Shown: positions 16,545 to 25,048 of the stretch, in pieces
Position numbering within the stretch: the first letter of the stretch is position 1
Layout: the number at the start of each line of letters is the position of its first letter
Assembly (NCBI RefSeq): GCF_001663775.1
Contig: NZ_KV467168.1
Span: 1,285,408-1,349,407, forward strand
Direction of reading: 5' to 3'
DNA length: 64,000 nt
From: Arthrobacter sp. B6
GTDB lineage: Bacteria > Actinomycetota > Actinomycetes > Actinomycetales > Micrococcaceae
Position numbers and translations under genes: made by a program
Notes under the pieces: model-generated
Seen by the model: the letters and a program-made list of their open reading frames with translations, nothing else
What the model was told of the DNA's origin: nothing
Databases searched by the model: none

Positions 16545-17482
16545 CAACCACAACCCCGTACCAGACCCAGCTCCAGACCGGGAAGAGCGGGAAGACCGGG
16601 AAGAAGGCACCCCGGCGCGCATCGCGCCGCGATTCCTACACCGGGATGCTTATGCTCGCCCCGGCCGTGCTCCTCGTAGCCGTCTTCGTCATCGTTCCGC
16701 TGGTTTTTGCCGTGGTCATCTCCCTGACCAACTGGCCGCTCGTCGGAGAAGTGAAGTTCAACGGCGTCGAAAACTACGTCACCGCCTTCGCCGACACCGT
16801 CTTCTGGGGATCCATCCTCTACACGCTGGGTTTTGCCGTCATCTCCACGGCCCTCGGCATCGCCGTCGGCTACTTGCTCGCCATGCTTGTCCGCTCCAAC
16901 CGCCGGGGTGCCGGGCTCATCCGCACTGCAGTGTTCCTGCCCTACGTCATCGGCATCACCTCATTAAGCTTCGTGGCCATCCTGGAGTTCCGGCCCGACA
17001 GCGGCGCGCTCGACCAGCTGCTTCTTAACCTTGGCATCACCTCGGCGCCCACGGCCTGGCTCCTGGACGGTACGAGCGCCACCGTGCTGATAGTCCTCCT
17101 GGGCACCTACGTGGGCGCCGGCTTCACCATGATCATCCTGATGTCCGGCATGCAGAGCATCCCGGAGGAACTCTACGAATCCGCCCAGATAGACGGCGCC
17201 GGACGGTGGAAGCAGGAATTCCTGGTCACTGTTCCGCTGCTCAAGCGGTACCTCGGGTTACTGACGGTGATGGGCTTCATCGGCGCCGTCCTCGCCTTCA
17301 CCCAGTTCTTCATCATCACGGGCGGAGGCCCGGGCACAGGCACCCTCACCACCATGCTCTACGTCTACAACAAGGCCTTCGGCGACCTGCAGGTGGGGTA
17401 CGCAACCGCCCTGTCATTTGTCGTCGTCGTCATCGCAGCAGGCCTCACCCTCATTCAGTTCCGCGTCATGCGCGAGGACTGA
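16541..17482 (+). CDS. Sugar ABC transporter permease 1 (MalF-like)
   Basis: This 313-residue protein has six predicted membrane segments and the EAA-loop motif ELYESAQIDGAGRWKQE that contacts the ATPase. A basic N-terminal tail rich in Lys and Arg precedes the first membrane helix. It overlaps the binding-protein gene by four bases and is followed 42 bases later by the second permease. It forms the translocation pore with that partner. Confidence 0.92.
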   Translation: MTTTTPYQTQLQTGKSGKTGKKAPRRASRRDSYTGMLMLAPAVLLVAVFVIVPLVFAVVISLTNWPLVGEVKFNGVENYVTAFADTVFWGSILYTLGFAVISTALGIAVGYLLAMLVRSNRRGAGLIRTAVFLPYVIGITSLSFVAILEFRPDSGALDQLLLNLGITSAPTAWLLDGTSATVLIVLLGTYVGAGFTMIILMSGMQSIPEELYESAQIDGAGRWKQEFLVTVPLLKRYLGLLTVMGFIGAVLAFTQFFIITGGGPGTGTLTTMLYVYNKAFGDLQVGYATALSFVVVVIAAGLTLIQFRVMRED

Positions 17483-17524
17483 GAAGCACAAACTCTTCGG
17501 CCGAGTCCGATCAAAGGAGATTTC

Positions 17525-18442
17525 GTGACAACTTCCACCCAAGCGCCGCCGGTTACGCCGCGGCTGCCCCGTACTCCCCCCAACGCCCCGAACGCCAAGA
17601 AAGCACCTGCCTCGGCACGGTTCAGGACGGCACTGTACGCGGTGATCGGCACCGTCGTATCGATACTCTTCGTTGCCCCGGTGCTCTGGTCCGTCCTTCG
17701 TTCCCTTCAGCCCGGAGCCCAGATTGCCGGCCCTGCGGCGGGGCAATCGTTCACGGACCTGTCCCTCGACAACTACGTCGGCCTCATCAACAACATCGGC
17801 GCCGGCTCCTACATCTGGAACAGCCTGACCATTGCGCTGGGCTCCGCGGTGCTGAGCGTCGTCATCACCACTCTTGCCGCCTACGCCCTGGTCAACTACC
17901 CGTTCCGGGGATCGAACGTGGCGTTCGCGCTCATCCTGCTGACCATGATGGTCCCCTTCCAGGCCATCCTGACGCCGCTCTTCCTGGAGATGAACGCCCT
18001 GGGCCTGACAGACTCCCTGGCCGGCATCATCGTCTTCCACCTCACCTTCAACCTCCCCTTCGGCGTTTTCCTGATGAGAAACTCATTCGCCCAGATCCCG
18101 GCAGAGGTTGTGGAAGCGGCACGGATCGACGGCGCGGGTCCCCTCCGGATCCTGTTCTCCGTGCTGAGGCCCATGATTGTCCCCGGGGCCGTGACCGTAT
18201 TCCTCTTCGCGTTCCTCGGCGCCTGGGGAGACTTCCTGGGCGCGCTGACTTTCCTGACCAGGCAGGAGCTCTTCACCCTGCCCGTCGCGGTGGAGAATGT
18301 CGCCTCCGGCGCGTTCGGAACGGTGAATTACGGTTACGTCATCGCAGGCGCGGTGTTGCTCATGCTCCCCTGCCTCATCCTCTACGCCGCCGTCCAGCGC
18401 TACTACGTGCGGGGCCTCGTCGCGGGGGCCGTCAAGGGCTAA
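17525..18442 (+). CDS. Sugar ABC transporter permease 2 (MalG-like)
   Basis: This 305-residue protein starts with GTG after an AAGGAG ribosome site. It has six membrane segments and the conserved EAA loop (VVEAARIDGAGPLRILF). The order binding protein, MalF-like, MalG-like is standard for CUT1 importers. The glycosidase gene begins 53 bases downstream, tying import to hydrolysis of an arabinose-containing oligosaccharide; that substrate is inferred from the enzyme family. Confidence 0.92.
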   Translation: MTTSTQAPPVTPRLPRTPPNAPNAKKAPASARFRTALYAVIGTVVSILFVAPVLWSVLRSLQPGAQIAGPAAGQSFTDLSLDNYVGLINNIGAGSYIWNSLTIALGSAVLSVVITTLAAYALVNYPFRGSNVAFALILLTMMVPFQAILTPLFLEMNALGLTDSLAGIIVFHLTFNLPFGVFLMRNSFAQIPAEVVEAARIDGAGPLRILFSVLRPMIVPGAVTVFLFAFLGAWGDFLGALTFLTRQELFTLPVAVENVASGAFGTVNYGYVIAGAVLLMLPCLILYAAVQRYYVRGLVAGAVKG

Positions 18443-18495
18443 GAACCACGCCGTCCCGCTCCCCACAGACCCAAGCCAAGAAAGCCGCACTTCCC

Positions 18496-20826
18496 ATGCA
18501 CTCCACCACCGCCTTCGTGGAAACCACCGCGCCGCCGTCGTCCTTTCCCCTGACCAGCGTCCGGCTGCTGCCCAGCGACTTCAAGACGGCCCAGGACACC
18601 GATATCCGCTACGTCCTGGCACTGGACGCTGACCGCCTCTGTGCGCCCTACCGCAGGGAAGCAGGACTTACGACGACGGCGGCTGGGTACGGCGGGTGGG
18701 AATCCGACGGCATGGGAGGACACATCGGGGGGCACTACCTCTCGGCCTGCGCGCAGTTGTTTGCGGCAACGGGCGATGCCCGGTTGCTCGAGCGGTTGCA
18801 CTACGTCCTGGACGTGTTCGAAGAGTGCCAGAACGCGGCGGGCACCGGGTACCTGGGCGGGGTTCCCGGCGGCCGCCGCCTCGGCGAAGAACTCCGGGCA
18901 GGAGAAATTGATGCCGACGTGTTTACGCTCAACGGACGCTGGGTCCCGCTGTACAGCCTCCACAAGACCTTCGCCGGGCTTCTCGACGCCTACTCGTATG
19001 CCGGGGCCGAATCTGCCCTGCGAATGCTTACCCGTTTGGCGGACTGGTGGCTCACGGTTTCCGCCGGCCTGGACGATGACTCGTTCGAGGAAGTCCTGGT
19101 CACTGAGTTCGGCGGAATGAACGACACCCTGACGTCCCTTGCCCAGCTGACCGGGCGGGATGACTACCTGCGCGAGGCTAAGCGCTTTTCGCACCGGGCC
19201 ATCCTGGAACCGCTTGCCGCAGGCCATGACCGGCTGGACGGGCTCCACGCCAACACCCAGATACCCAAGGTGGTGGGGTACGAACGGTACGCGCAGGCCA
19301 CGGGCAGCCAGGAGCATCTTGAGGCGTCCGACTTCTTCTGGCAGACAGTCACCCGTGAGCGGACCGTATCGATCGGGGGCAACAGCGTCCGGGAGCATTT
19401 CCACCCGTCGCGCGATTTCACGCCCATGATCCTTGAGGTCCAGGGGCCGGAGACGTGCAACACCTACAACATGCTGAAGCTCGCCAAGCTGCGGTACGAG
19501 CGGGCCGGCGATCCCGCAGCGATGGCGTTCTACGAGCGCGCCACGTTCAACCACATCCTCTCCTCGCAGCACCCCGGGCGCGGCGGGTTTGTGTACTTCA
19601 CGCCGATGCGTCCGTCCCACTACCGCGTGTACTCCACCGTCCATGAATCCATGTGGTGCTGCGTGGGCTCCGGCCTGGAAAACCATGCCCGCTATGGCGA
19701 GCTGATCTACAGCCACAGCGGCGGCAACCTGGCAGTGAACCTCTACATCGCCTCGGAACTCACCTGGGCCGAACGCGGGGTGAAGGTCCGGATGGAAACA
19801 GAGTTCCCGCATTCGGACACCGTCCATCTGACCGTCACAGCGGACAACCCAACAGCCTTCACCCTGCAGCTGCGCCGCCCGGAGTGGGCAACGGCCATGG
19901 AGATTCAGGTTCATGAAACGGACGCGGCCGGCGGAACGCCACAGGGAGCGCAGGCAGTGAAGGGGAACGCCGGCTTCGTCCATCGCGTGTGGGAGGGAAC
20001 CACCACGGTCACCGTCCGGCTTAAGGCCGAAATCCTGGCCGAAGCCCTGCCTGACGGTTCACCGTGGGTTTCCTTCCTCTACGGGCCAGTGGTCCTCGCC
20101 GCGCGCGAGGGAACCGCAGGTGTGGAAGCCGTGGAGGCGCGGGACGAGCGGATGGGCCACGTTGCCTCCGGTCTCCAGGATCCCCTGGCCGGCACTCCGG
20201 TGGTGGTTGCCGCAGACCCGGCAGCCGCCGTCGAACTGTCCAACCGGGCGGCCATCACCGCGGAACTGACCGCCGTCCGGAACGGCGCAACCGTTCAGCT
20301 CAAGCTCGAGCCGTTTGCCGGGATCCACGACGAGCGCTACACCGTGTACTGGCCCACGGGTGCCTCCGCCGAGGCGCGGACGGCAGAGCTTGCCGCAACG
20401 GACGCGGCGGCGGACAAGAGGGGCGTCGTCGACGCCGTGACCGCGGGTGAGCAGCAGCCGGAGGCCGACCACTTCTTCGCCGGCGAAGCCACCCGGGCCG
20501 GCGGTCAGGACGGTGTGCACTGGCGCAACGCCACGGGCTGGTTCTCCTATGTCCTCGAGGATTCCAACGGCGAGGCCGGCTCCGTGCGGGTAAGGATGCG
20601 GCCTGGCACGGGACATGGGCAGCGGATCAGCCTCAATGGCGTGCCGCTGGCCAAGGCTTTGCGCTCCCGCATCGAGCAGGGCGCCGAGGTTGCCGAATAC
20701 GGCGTCCCCGCAGAGGCAAGGACTGAAGCGTCCGGGTCGCTCGTGTTCGCTGTCCATGCCCTCCCCGGCACTGTCACGGGTGACCTGCTCTCCGTCGAAT
20801 TACTCGACGAACCCTGCTTTGCCTGA
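18496..20826 (+). CDS. GH127/GH146-like beta-L-arabinofuranosidase (DUF1680)
   Basis: This 776-residue protein has the (alpha/alpha)6-barrel of the DUF1680 glycoside hydrolases. The family's zinc site and thiol nucleophile appear as Glu319 and Cys321 (GPETCNTYNML) and the pair Cys388-Cys389 (HESMWCCVGSGLENHARYG). Glu300 in VREHFHP is a good candidate for the acid/base. Beta-sandwich domains make up the C-terminal half. No signal peptide is seen, so it should act in the cytoplasm on imported oligosaccharides. The frame is open upstream through the permease genes; the ATG at 18496 is the first start after them. Members remove beta-L-arabinofuranosyl groups from plant glycans or glycoproteins. 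Confidence 0.85.
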   Translation: MHSTTAFVETTAPPSSFPLTSVRLLPSDFKTAQDTDIRYVLALDADRLCAPYRREAGLTTTAAGYGGWESDGMGGHIGGHYLSACAQLFAATGDARLLERLHYVLDVFEECQNAAGTGYLGGVPGGRRLGEELRAGEIDADVFTLNGRWVPLYSLHKTFAGLLDAYSYAGAESALRMLTRLADWWLTVSAGLDDDSFEEVLVTEFGGMNDTLTSLAQLTGRDDYLREAKRFSHRAILEPLAAGHDRLDGLHANTQIPKVVGYERYAQATGSQEHLEASDFFWQTVTRERTVSIGGNSVREHFHPSRDFTPMILEVQGPETCNTYNMLKLAKLRYERAGDPAAMAFYERATFNHILSSQHPGRGGFVYFTPMRPSHYRVYSTVHESMWCCVGSGLENHARYGELIYSHSGGNLAVNLYIASELTWAERGVKVRMETEFPHSDTVHLTVTADNPTAFTLQLRRPEWATAMEIQVHETDAAGGTPQGAQAVKGNAGFVHRVWEGTTTVTVRLKAEILAEALPDGSPWVSFLYGPVVLAAREGTAGVEAVEARDERMGHVASGLQDPLAGTPVVVAADPAAAVELSNRAAITAELTAVRNGATVQLKLEPFAGIHDERYTVYWPTGASAEARTAELAATDAAADKRGVVDAVTAGEQQPEADHFFAGEATRAGGQDGVHWRNATGWFSYVLEDSNGEAGSVRVRMRPGTGHGQRISLNGVPLAKALRSRIEQGAEVAEYGVPAEARTEASGSLVFAVHALPGTVTGDLLSVELLDEPCFA

Positions 20827-21122
20827 CCGGACTCCGTAAAGGTGCACCGAGAAATCTATTGTGACTGGATTTGTTGACTTTCAGTCAAAAGAGGCACACA
20901 GTGACGTTACACACCACGTCGTTGGTGATATCCGTTCATGGTGGGGGCTACAGAACGGATTTCCTATTTGCTCTCACGCGATGAGCCGAACAGCAGGCTA
21001 GAAGCGGGCAACCAGCAGATCGCTGGACCCTCCTTCCGGTCCACAGTGAATGTCGACAGACGCGTCAAGCGCTTCACCCTCGTCCAACACTCATCTGTCT
21101 TTAGCAAATTGGGGTCCCACTC
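20827..21122. other. Intergenic region before the envelope-protein cluster
   Basis: About 300 bases with no gene. A short hairpin TTGACT/AGTCAA with a 3-base loop lies at 20874-20888, followed by AAAAG, and may end the sugar operon. The rest probably carries the promoter of the envelope cluster, but I could not place convincing -35 and -10 boxes. Confidence 0.45.
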
Positions 21123-21653
21123 ATGGGTTCAATCACACGCTCCGCACTCGTCCTCGCCTTCACCGCAGCCCTCGCCGGGGGTGCGGCGCTGCCCGCCTCG
21201 GCGGATCCGACAACCGCCACCATCCAGGTCACGGGAGGTGCCCTCGCAATCAGCGTTCCTACCGACGCCGGTAGCCTTGGCACCCGCGCGAACACTGTTG
21301 GCGGGGGGACCATCAGCGGAGCCTTGGGGCAGGTGCAGGTCAACGATGCGCGCAGCGCCGCTGCCGGTTCCGGCTGGGTTGCGAGCGTCATTTCCACCGC
21401 CTTCACTCCTGCGTCTGGACCAGCAATCGCTGCCAGCGCTGTCAGCTACTCGGCCGGAACTATCGCGAAAGTGGGCACAGCGACCTACACAGCTAACGAC
21501 CCGGCCAGCCTCGTCGGTGTAGTTCCTGCGGTCACGGCGACCGGGATCACGGGGGACAACTCCGCGACATGGAACCCGGCGATCAGCGTCGCGGTCCCGG
21601 GGGGCACCGTCGCCGCCGTCTACTCGGCGACAATCACCCACTCCCTTCTCTAG
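21123..21653 (+). CDS. Secreted WxL-like surface protein
   Basis: This 176-residue protein has a clear Sec signal peptide (a basic residue in SITRSALVLAF, hydrophobic core, cleavage near ALPASA-DP). The mature part is small-residue-rich beta sequence. The C-terminal region (SATWNPAISVAVPGG, then YSATITHSLL) resembles the end of WxL cell-wall domains, which bind peptidoglycan without covalent anchoring. WxL proteins are usually encoded next to a DUF916-type membrane partner, and such a gene follows here, which supports the call. The match is by pattern only. Confidence 0.6.
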   Translation: MGSITRSALVLAFTAALAGGAALPASADPTTATIQVTGGALAISVPTDAGSLGTRANTVGGGTISGALGQVQVNDARSAAAGSGWVASVISTAFTPASGPAIAASAVSYSAGTIAKVGTATYTANDPASLVGVVPAVTATGITGDNSATWNPAISVAVPGGTVAAVYSATITHSLL

Positions 21654-21674
21654 GCACCGATTGGGCACGTACTC

Positions 21675-21703
21675 GCGGGAGGGACGCCCCGCGTTCCTCC
21701 CGC
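21675..21703 (+). terminator. Strong hairpin between WxL-like and DUF916-like genes
   Basis: GCGGGAGG and CCTCCCGC (8 bases) enclose ACGC/GCGT with one G-T pair between, a 13-pair stem with a 3-base CCC loop. No T-run follows. It could be a terminator, an mRNA-stabilising stem after the highly secreted first protein, or an attenuator that sets unequal expression. Confidence 0.55.
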
Positions 21704-21720
21704 ACACATGGCTACCCATC

Positions 21721-22810
21721 ATGCGGTTCATGTTGTGCATTGTCGCCGGCGTCGGTTTGTGCGTAGTTGCCGGGGTACCCGTGGACGCGTCCACGGGCAC
21801 CCCGGCAAGCCAACGCCCTGCCGCAGGCCTCGGGCTGCGGCTCCTCGACGCCCCGTCCGGCACCCGCGAACGATCCGCGGGCACAGCTTTACATCGTGGA
21901 CCACCTCGCCCCTGGAACGGTTATACAGCGGCGGGTCGAGGTTTCGAACGGAGCCGCTTCATCCACCCCTGTTGTCCTGTACCCTGCCGCAGCCTCCATT
22001 GCGGGCGGCTCATTCCTGGGCGCCCCCGGCGACACGCCTAACGACCTATCCACGTGGACGTCTGTCGATCCGGGCTCATCCACGGTCCCGGCCGGCGGAA
22101 ACGTGACGGCCACTGTAACCATTGCCGTCCCCCTCGACGCAGCTCCAGGGGAGCAGTACGGCGTTGTCTGGGCCGAGGCGCGTGTGGATCCCACCAATGG
22201 CGGCGGCGTCACTCAAATCAGCCGCGTCGGCATCCGTCTCTATCTGTCCGTTGGGCCCGGCGGGGCGCCCGCGGCCAACTTCACGGTCGACTCGCTAACG
22301 GCCGAGCGCACCCCCGACGGCCGGCCATCTGTCCGTGCGTCCGTCCACAACACCGGCGGCCGGGCACTGGACATGTTCGGAACCTTGGAACTTTCGGGCG
22401 GTCCGGGCGGACTCAGCGCGGGACCGTTCCCCGCCAGTCTTGGCACGACCGTGGCGATCGGTGCCACCGAGTCCGTCACGATCGTCCTGGACAAGCAGGT
22501 ACCCGCCGGCCCCTGGCAAGCAGGGATCACCTTGCATAGCGGACTGCTCGAACGCAGCGCCCAAGCAACCATCACTTTCCCCGATGCCGGGTCATCGCCC
22601 CCAGTGGAAACGAAGACCCCCGACTCCGGATGGCTGTATGTTGCCGTCGCGGTGCTGGTCGTGCTGCTGGTTACCGCCGCATTGCTCCAATGGCGCTACC
22701 GGCGCCGGCGCCGGATCACGGCGGAGTACGCCACACAGAGAGATCCAGTGGGCGGCCCAAACACTGAACCGGGGCGGGCAGCCGAGCATGCCGGACAGGG
22801 CAACTCCTGA
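21721..22810 (+). pseudogene. DUF916/WxLIP-like membrane-anchored protein, frameshifted
   Basis: The signal peptide and first mature residues (FMLCIVAGVGLCVVAGVP, then GLGLRLLDAPSGTR) are in one frame, and the rest (DPRAQLYIVDHLAPGTVIQR onward) is in the next. Joining them at about 21870 restores one protein of about 360 residues: an N-terminal peptidoglycan-binding-like domain, a second beta domain (about 180-290), a membrane helix (GWLYVAVAVLVVLLVTAALL) and a basic tail. This is the usual layout of the partner of WxL proteins. A one-base indel explains the break. It may be a true lesion or a sequence error. Ribosome site before 21721 is weak. Confidence 0.7.
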
Positions 22811-22996
22811 CGGGATCACCTTGCAAATACCTTGGACAATCCTGCGGCGTTCCTGTCCGGATATTGATCGGCTCCTTGAAGGATCGTCTGCAGAGGACCC
22901 AGATGCCTATGGCGGCAACCTTCCGAGGATCCGTTCACCGCATCTGCCCTTTCCATGGACTGCAAGATTCCTTACACCTTTTTTGGGGGGCCCAAA

Positions 22997-23692
22997 ATGA
23001 ATGACAGAGACACAACGGCGTTCGATTCGCGCCGTAAAGATAAGGTGCGTGCCCTGCTGGCCGGCGGCCTGGTCTTGGGGATCGGAGCAGCGTACACGCT
23101 GGCGGCTTGGACGGACAATGAATGGGTGTTCGGCGGCGCAGGTCCGGATGACAATAATCCAGGCACCAAGGTCTATGCCATGGAGCAAAACACTGTGGCG
23201 CCGTTTGCGGCCGGAACGTGGACGGATGAGCCGGAAGCCAACGGTGGGTACTTGGACTTCACCGTCCAAGCTGCCAGCCTGCTTCCCGGGGACACGGTCT
23301 ACGCTCCCTTCCAACTCCGTGCGAAGGCCGGGTCCGAAGCGCTGACGGTCAGCCTCGCGGAGGCACGGCAGGCGACGGTTCCGGCAGTCGGCGACGCCAA
23401 CAGCACGGCACTTTATGAGGCGCTGACGGTGCAGGCCTGGGTGAACGTCGGGGCGGCTGACTGCAGCGATGGTGGTGACCAGACCGGTGGGGAGGTCCTC
23501 GTGGCCGCCGCCTCCGACCTGGACACAGTGGGCGCAGCGCCCTTTGATCTCCTGGCAGGGGCCGCTGGTGCCGCCGGCGCCCCGGTGGATCTGTGCTTCG
23601 CACTGACACTTCCCGCGGGCACTTCGGATGTCACGCTTCAGGGCAAAAACGTCATCCCACTCTGGCGGTTCACAAGCGTCGTCGGTTCATAG
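22997..23692 (+). CDS. SipW-dependent exported protein (camelysin/TasA-like class)
   Basis: This 231-residue protein has the unusual N-terminus of the SipW-cognate class: a basic patch RRKDKVRALLAGG, a hydrophobic stretch ending AAYTLAAWTDNEW, in which the Ala-Ala-Trp-Thr-Asp start of the mature part is typical. ATG 22997 follows a GGGGGG ribosome site. The mature domain is acidic and of beta type, like TasA/camelysin fibre proteins. The SipW-type signal peptidase gene begins 11 bases after its stop, which fits enzyme and substrate. It may form or decorate extracellular fibres; this is inferred. Confidence 0.75.
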   Translation: MNDRDTTAFDSRRKDKVRALLAGGLVLGIGAAYTLAAWTDNEWVFGGAGPDDNNPGTKVYAMEQNTVAPFAAGTWTDEPEANGGYLDFTVQAASLLPGDTVYAPFQLRAKAGSEALTVSLAEARQATVPAVGDANSTALYEALTVQAWVNVGAADCSDGGDQTGGEVLVAAASDLDTVGAAPFDLLAGAAGAAGAPVDLCFALTLPAGTSDVTLQGKNVIPLWRFTSVVGS

Positions 23693-23703
23693 CAGGCGGA
23701 GCC

Positions 23704-24297
23704 ATGACGTCCGTGAGGGGATTCGGGGCAGAGGCGAGAGCGCGGCGGGCAAAGAGTTTCCGGACAGGAGTCCGGGAGAGTGTACTCACGATCCTTGCCG
23801 TGCTCGGCGGGCTATGTATCGCTGCAATGATCGCTGCTGCCGTTTTCAACATCACCTTTGTCGTATTCCGCAGCGGCTCCATGGAACCGGCCTACCCTGT
23901 TGGCGCCCTCGCCGCTGTCAGCGAAGTGCCCGCCTCATCGCTGAAACCCGGCGACGTCGCCACCGTATCGCGGACACCTGCCTCGACACCGATTACCCAC
24001 CGCGTAGTCAGCGTCACGCCGGATCCGGCATTGGCCGGCCACACAATTCTTGTCCTCAAAGGAGACGCCAACCGCTCCCCGGACCCTGTGGAATACCGGG
24101 TAGCCACGGCGCGGCAGATGCTCTTCGTCGTACCAGGACTGGGCAGCTGGGTCATGGATCTGAGATCCCCCGTGGTTTTGGGTTCCAGCACGGTGCTTGT
24201 TGCCGCCCTTGTGGCCTGGTCGTTCTGGCCCCGCAGCACAGGTCCCACGCCACAACGAAAGAATCTCCAGATCCCCGACACGACCCGAATCCCATGA
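23704..24297 (+). CDS. sipW: SipW-type (ER-type) signal peptidase I
   Basis: This 197-residue membrane protein has an N-terminal membrane helix (about 25-48), the nucleophile Ser59 in RSGSMEPAYPVGAL and His99 in TPITHRVVSV. His in place of the usual Lys general base marks the ER/archaeal type that includes Bacillus SipW. A second hydrophobic segment lies near the C-terminus (about 155-178). The family cuts a special class of signal peptides on matrix and surface proteins. Its likely substrates are encoded beside it, at 22997 and 25045. Confidence 0.85.
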   Translation: MTSVRGFGAEARARRAKSFRTGVRESVLTILAVLGGLCIAAMIAAAVFNITFVVFRSGSMEPAYPVGALAAVSEVPASSLKPGDVATVSRTPASTPITHRVVSVTPDPALAGHTILVLKGDANRSPDPVEYRVATARQMLFVVPGLGSWVMDLRSPVVLGSSTVLVAALVAWSFWPRSTGPTPQRKNLQIPDTTRIP

Positions 24298-24313
24298 CGG
24301 ACTGGATCAGCGA

Positions 24314-25048
24314 ATGACAGGTCGCCCTCGGCTGCGCCGCCGGCCATCCGGCTCCCTCGGCAGGTGCCCTCGCCAGAACCGCACTGTACTCCGTGCCGCG
24401 GTTACGGCTTCCTGCGTGCTCCTGTCCGTCGCGGGGCAGAGTCCAGTTTGGGCCGCGGACCCGGTGTTGCCTGTGCCCCAGACCGGAGGTGACGCAATGC
24501 TCCGCCTGACCTCCTCCGTCTACCCTCTGGACATCCCGTCTCTCGGGCCCGGTGAGTCCTTCAGCTGGCAGGTTGGAGCCGTGCTGGACGGCCCCGAATC
24601 AGCCACCGCCACGGTGGAACTTCAAGGTTCGGGGTCCCTGTCCGCCGGGCCGGAGGCCTACACGGTCACGGCGCAGTCCTGCCCAGTCCAGTGGTCCGGA
24701 ACCAGCGGAAGGAATGCAACATTGCTGTGCGGGCCAGGCGCAAGGCAGATACTCGCCGTCGATTCCTTCAGCAGCGGCGGAAGTACGGCCTATCCGCTGG
24801 GTCGATTCACGAGTACCGATCATCCGTGGTTGTTGTTCCGGCTCGAACGTCCCGCAACTGCTGCCGGAGCCGATGGGACGCTGGCGTTTGGGATTGGCAT
24901 TGTCGCCGGTGACGGCGACCGCACTCCCCCGGCTGAGGATCTCTCCATCACAGGCGCGAACGTTTTCCCCTATCTCGTCGGCGCAGCAGGCTTGACCCTG
25001 CTGGGGGCACTCCTGATCCGGTTCGGACGGGTGACCAGGCAACCATGA
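24314..25048 (+). CDS. Secreted protein with C-terminal membrane anchor
   Basis: This 244-residue protein starts at ATG 24314. A long basic leader (about residues 1-28) precedes a hydrophobic stretch ending in VWAADPVLP. The mature part is of beta character with two Cys (about 120 and 135) that may form a disulfide, and it ends with a membrane helix (FPYLVGAAGLTLLGALLIRF) and a short basic tail. No LPXTG motif is present. No named family was recognised. The stop overlaps the next gene by four bases, so it belongs to the same envelope operon. Confidence 0.65.
   Translation: MTGRPRLRRRPSGSLGRCPRQNRTVLRAAVTASCVLLSVAGQSPVWAADPVLPVPQTGGDAMLRLTSSVYPLDIPSLGPGESFSWQVGAVLDGPESATATVELQGSGSLSAGPEAYTVTAQSCPVQWSGTSGRNATLLCGPGARQILAVDSFSSGGSTAYPLGRFTSTDHPWLLFRLERPATAAGADGTLAFGIGIVAGDGDRTPPAEDLSITGANVFPYLVGAAGLTLLGALLIRFGRVTRQP

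Noticed and set aside
17206..18495. Upstream extension of the glycosidase frame through both permease genes
   Set aside because: The extension is out of frame with intact permeases and is Arg/His/Pro-rich; the enzyme starts at 18496.
18439..19983. 514-codon antisense frame across the glycosidase gene
   Set aside because: No family features, and it mirrors the third-position GC of the real gene.
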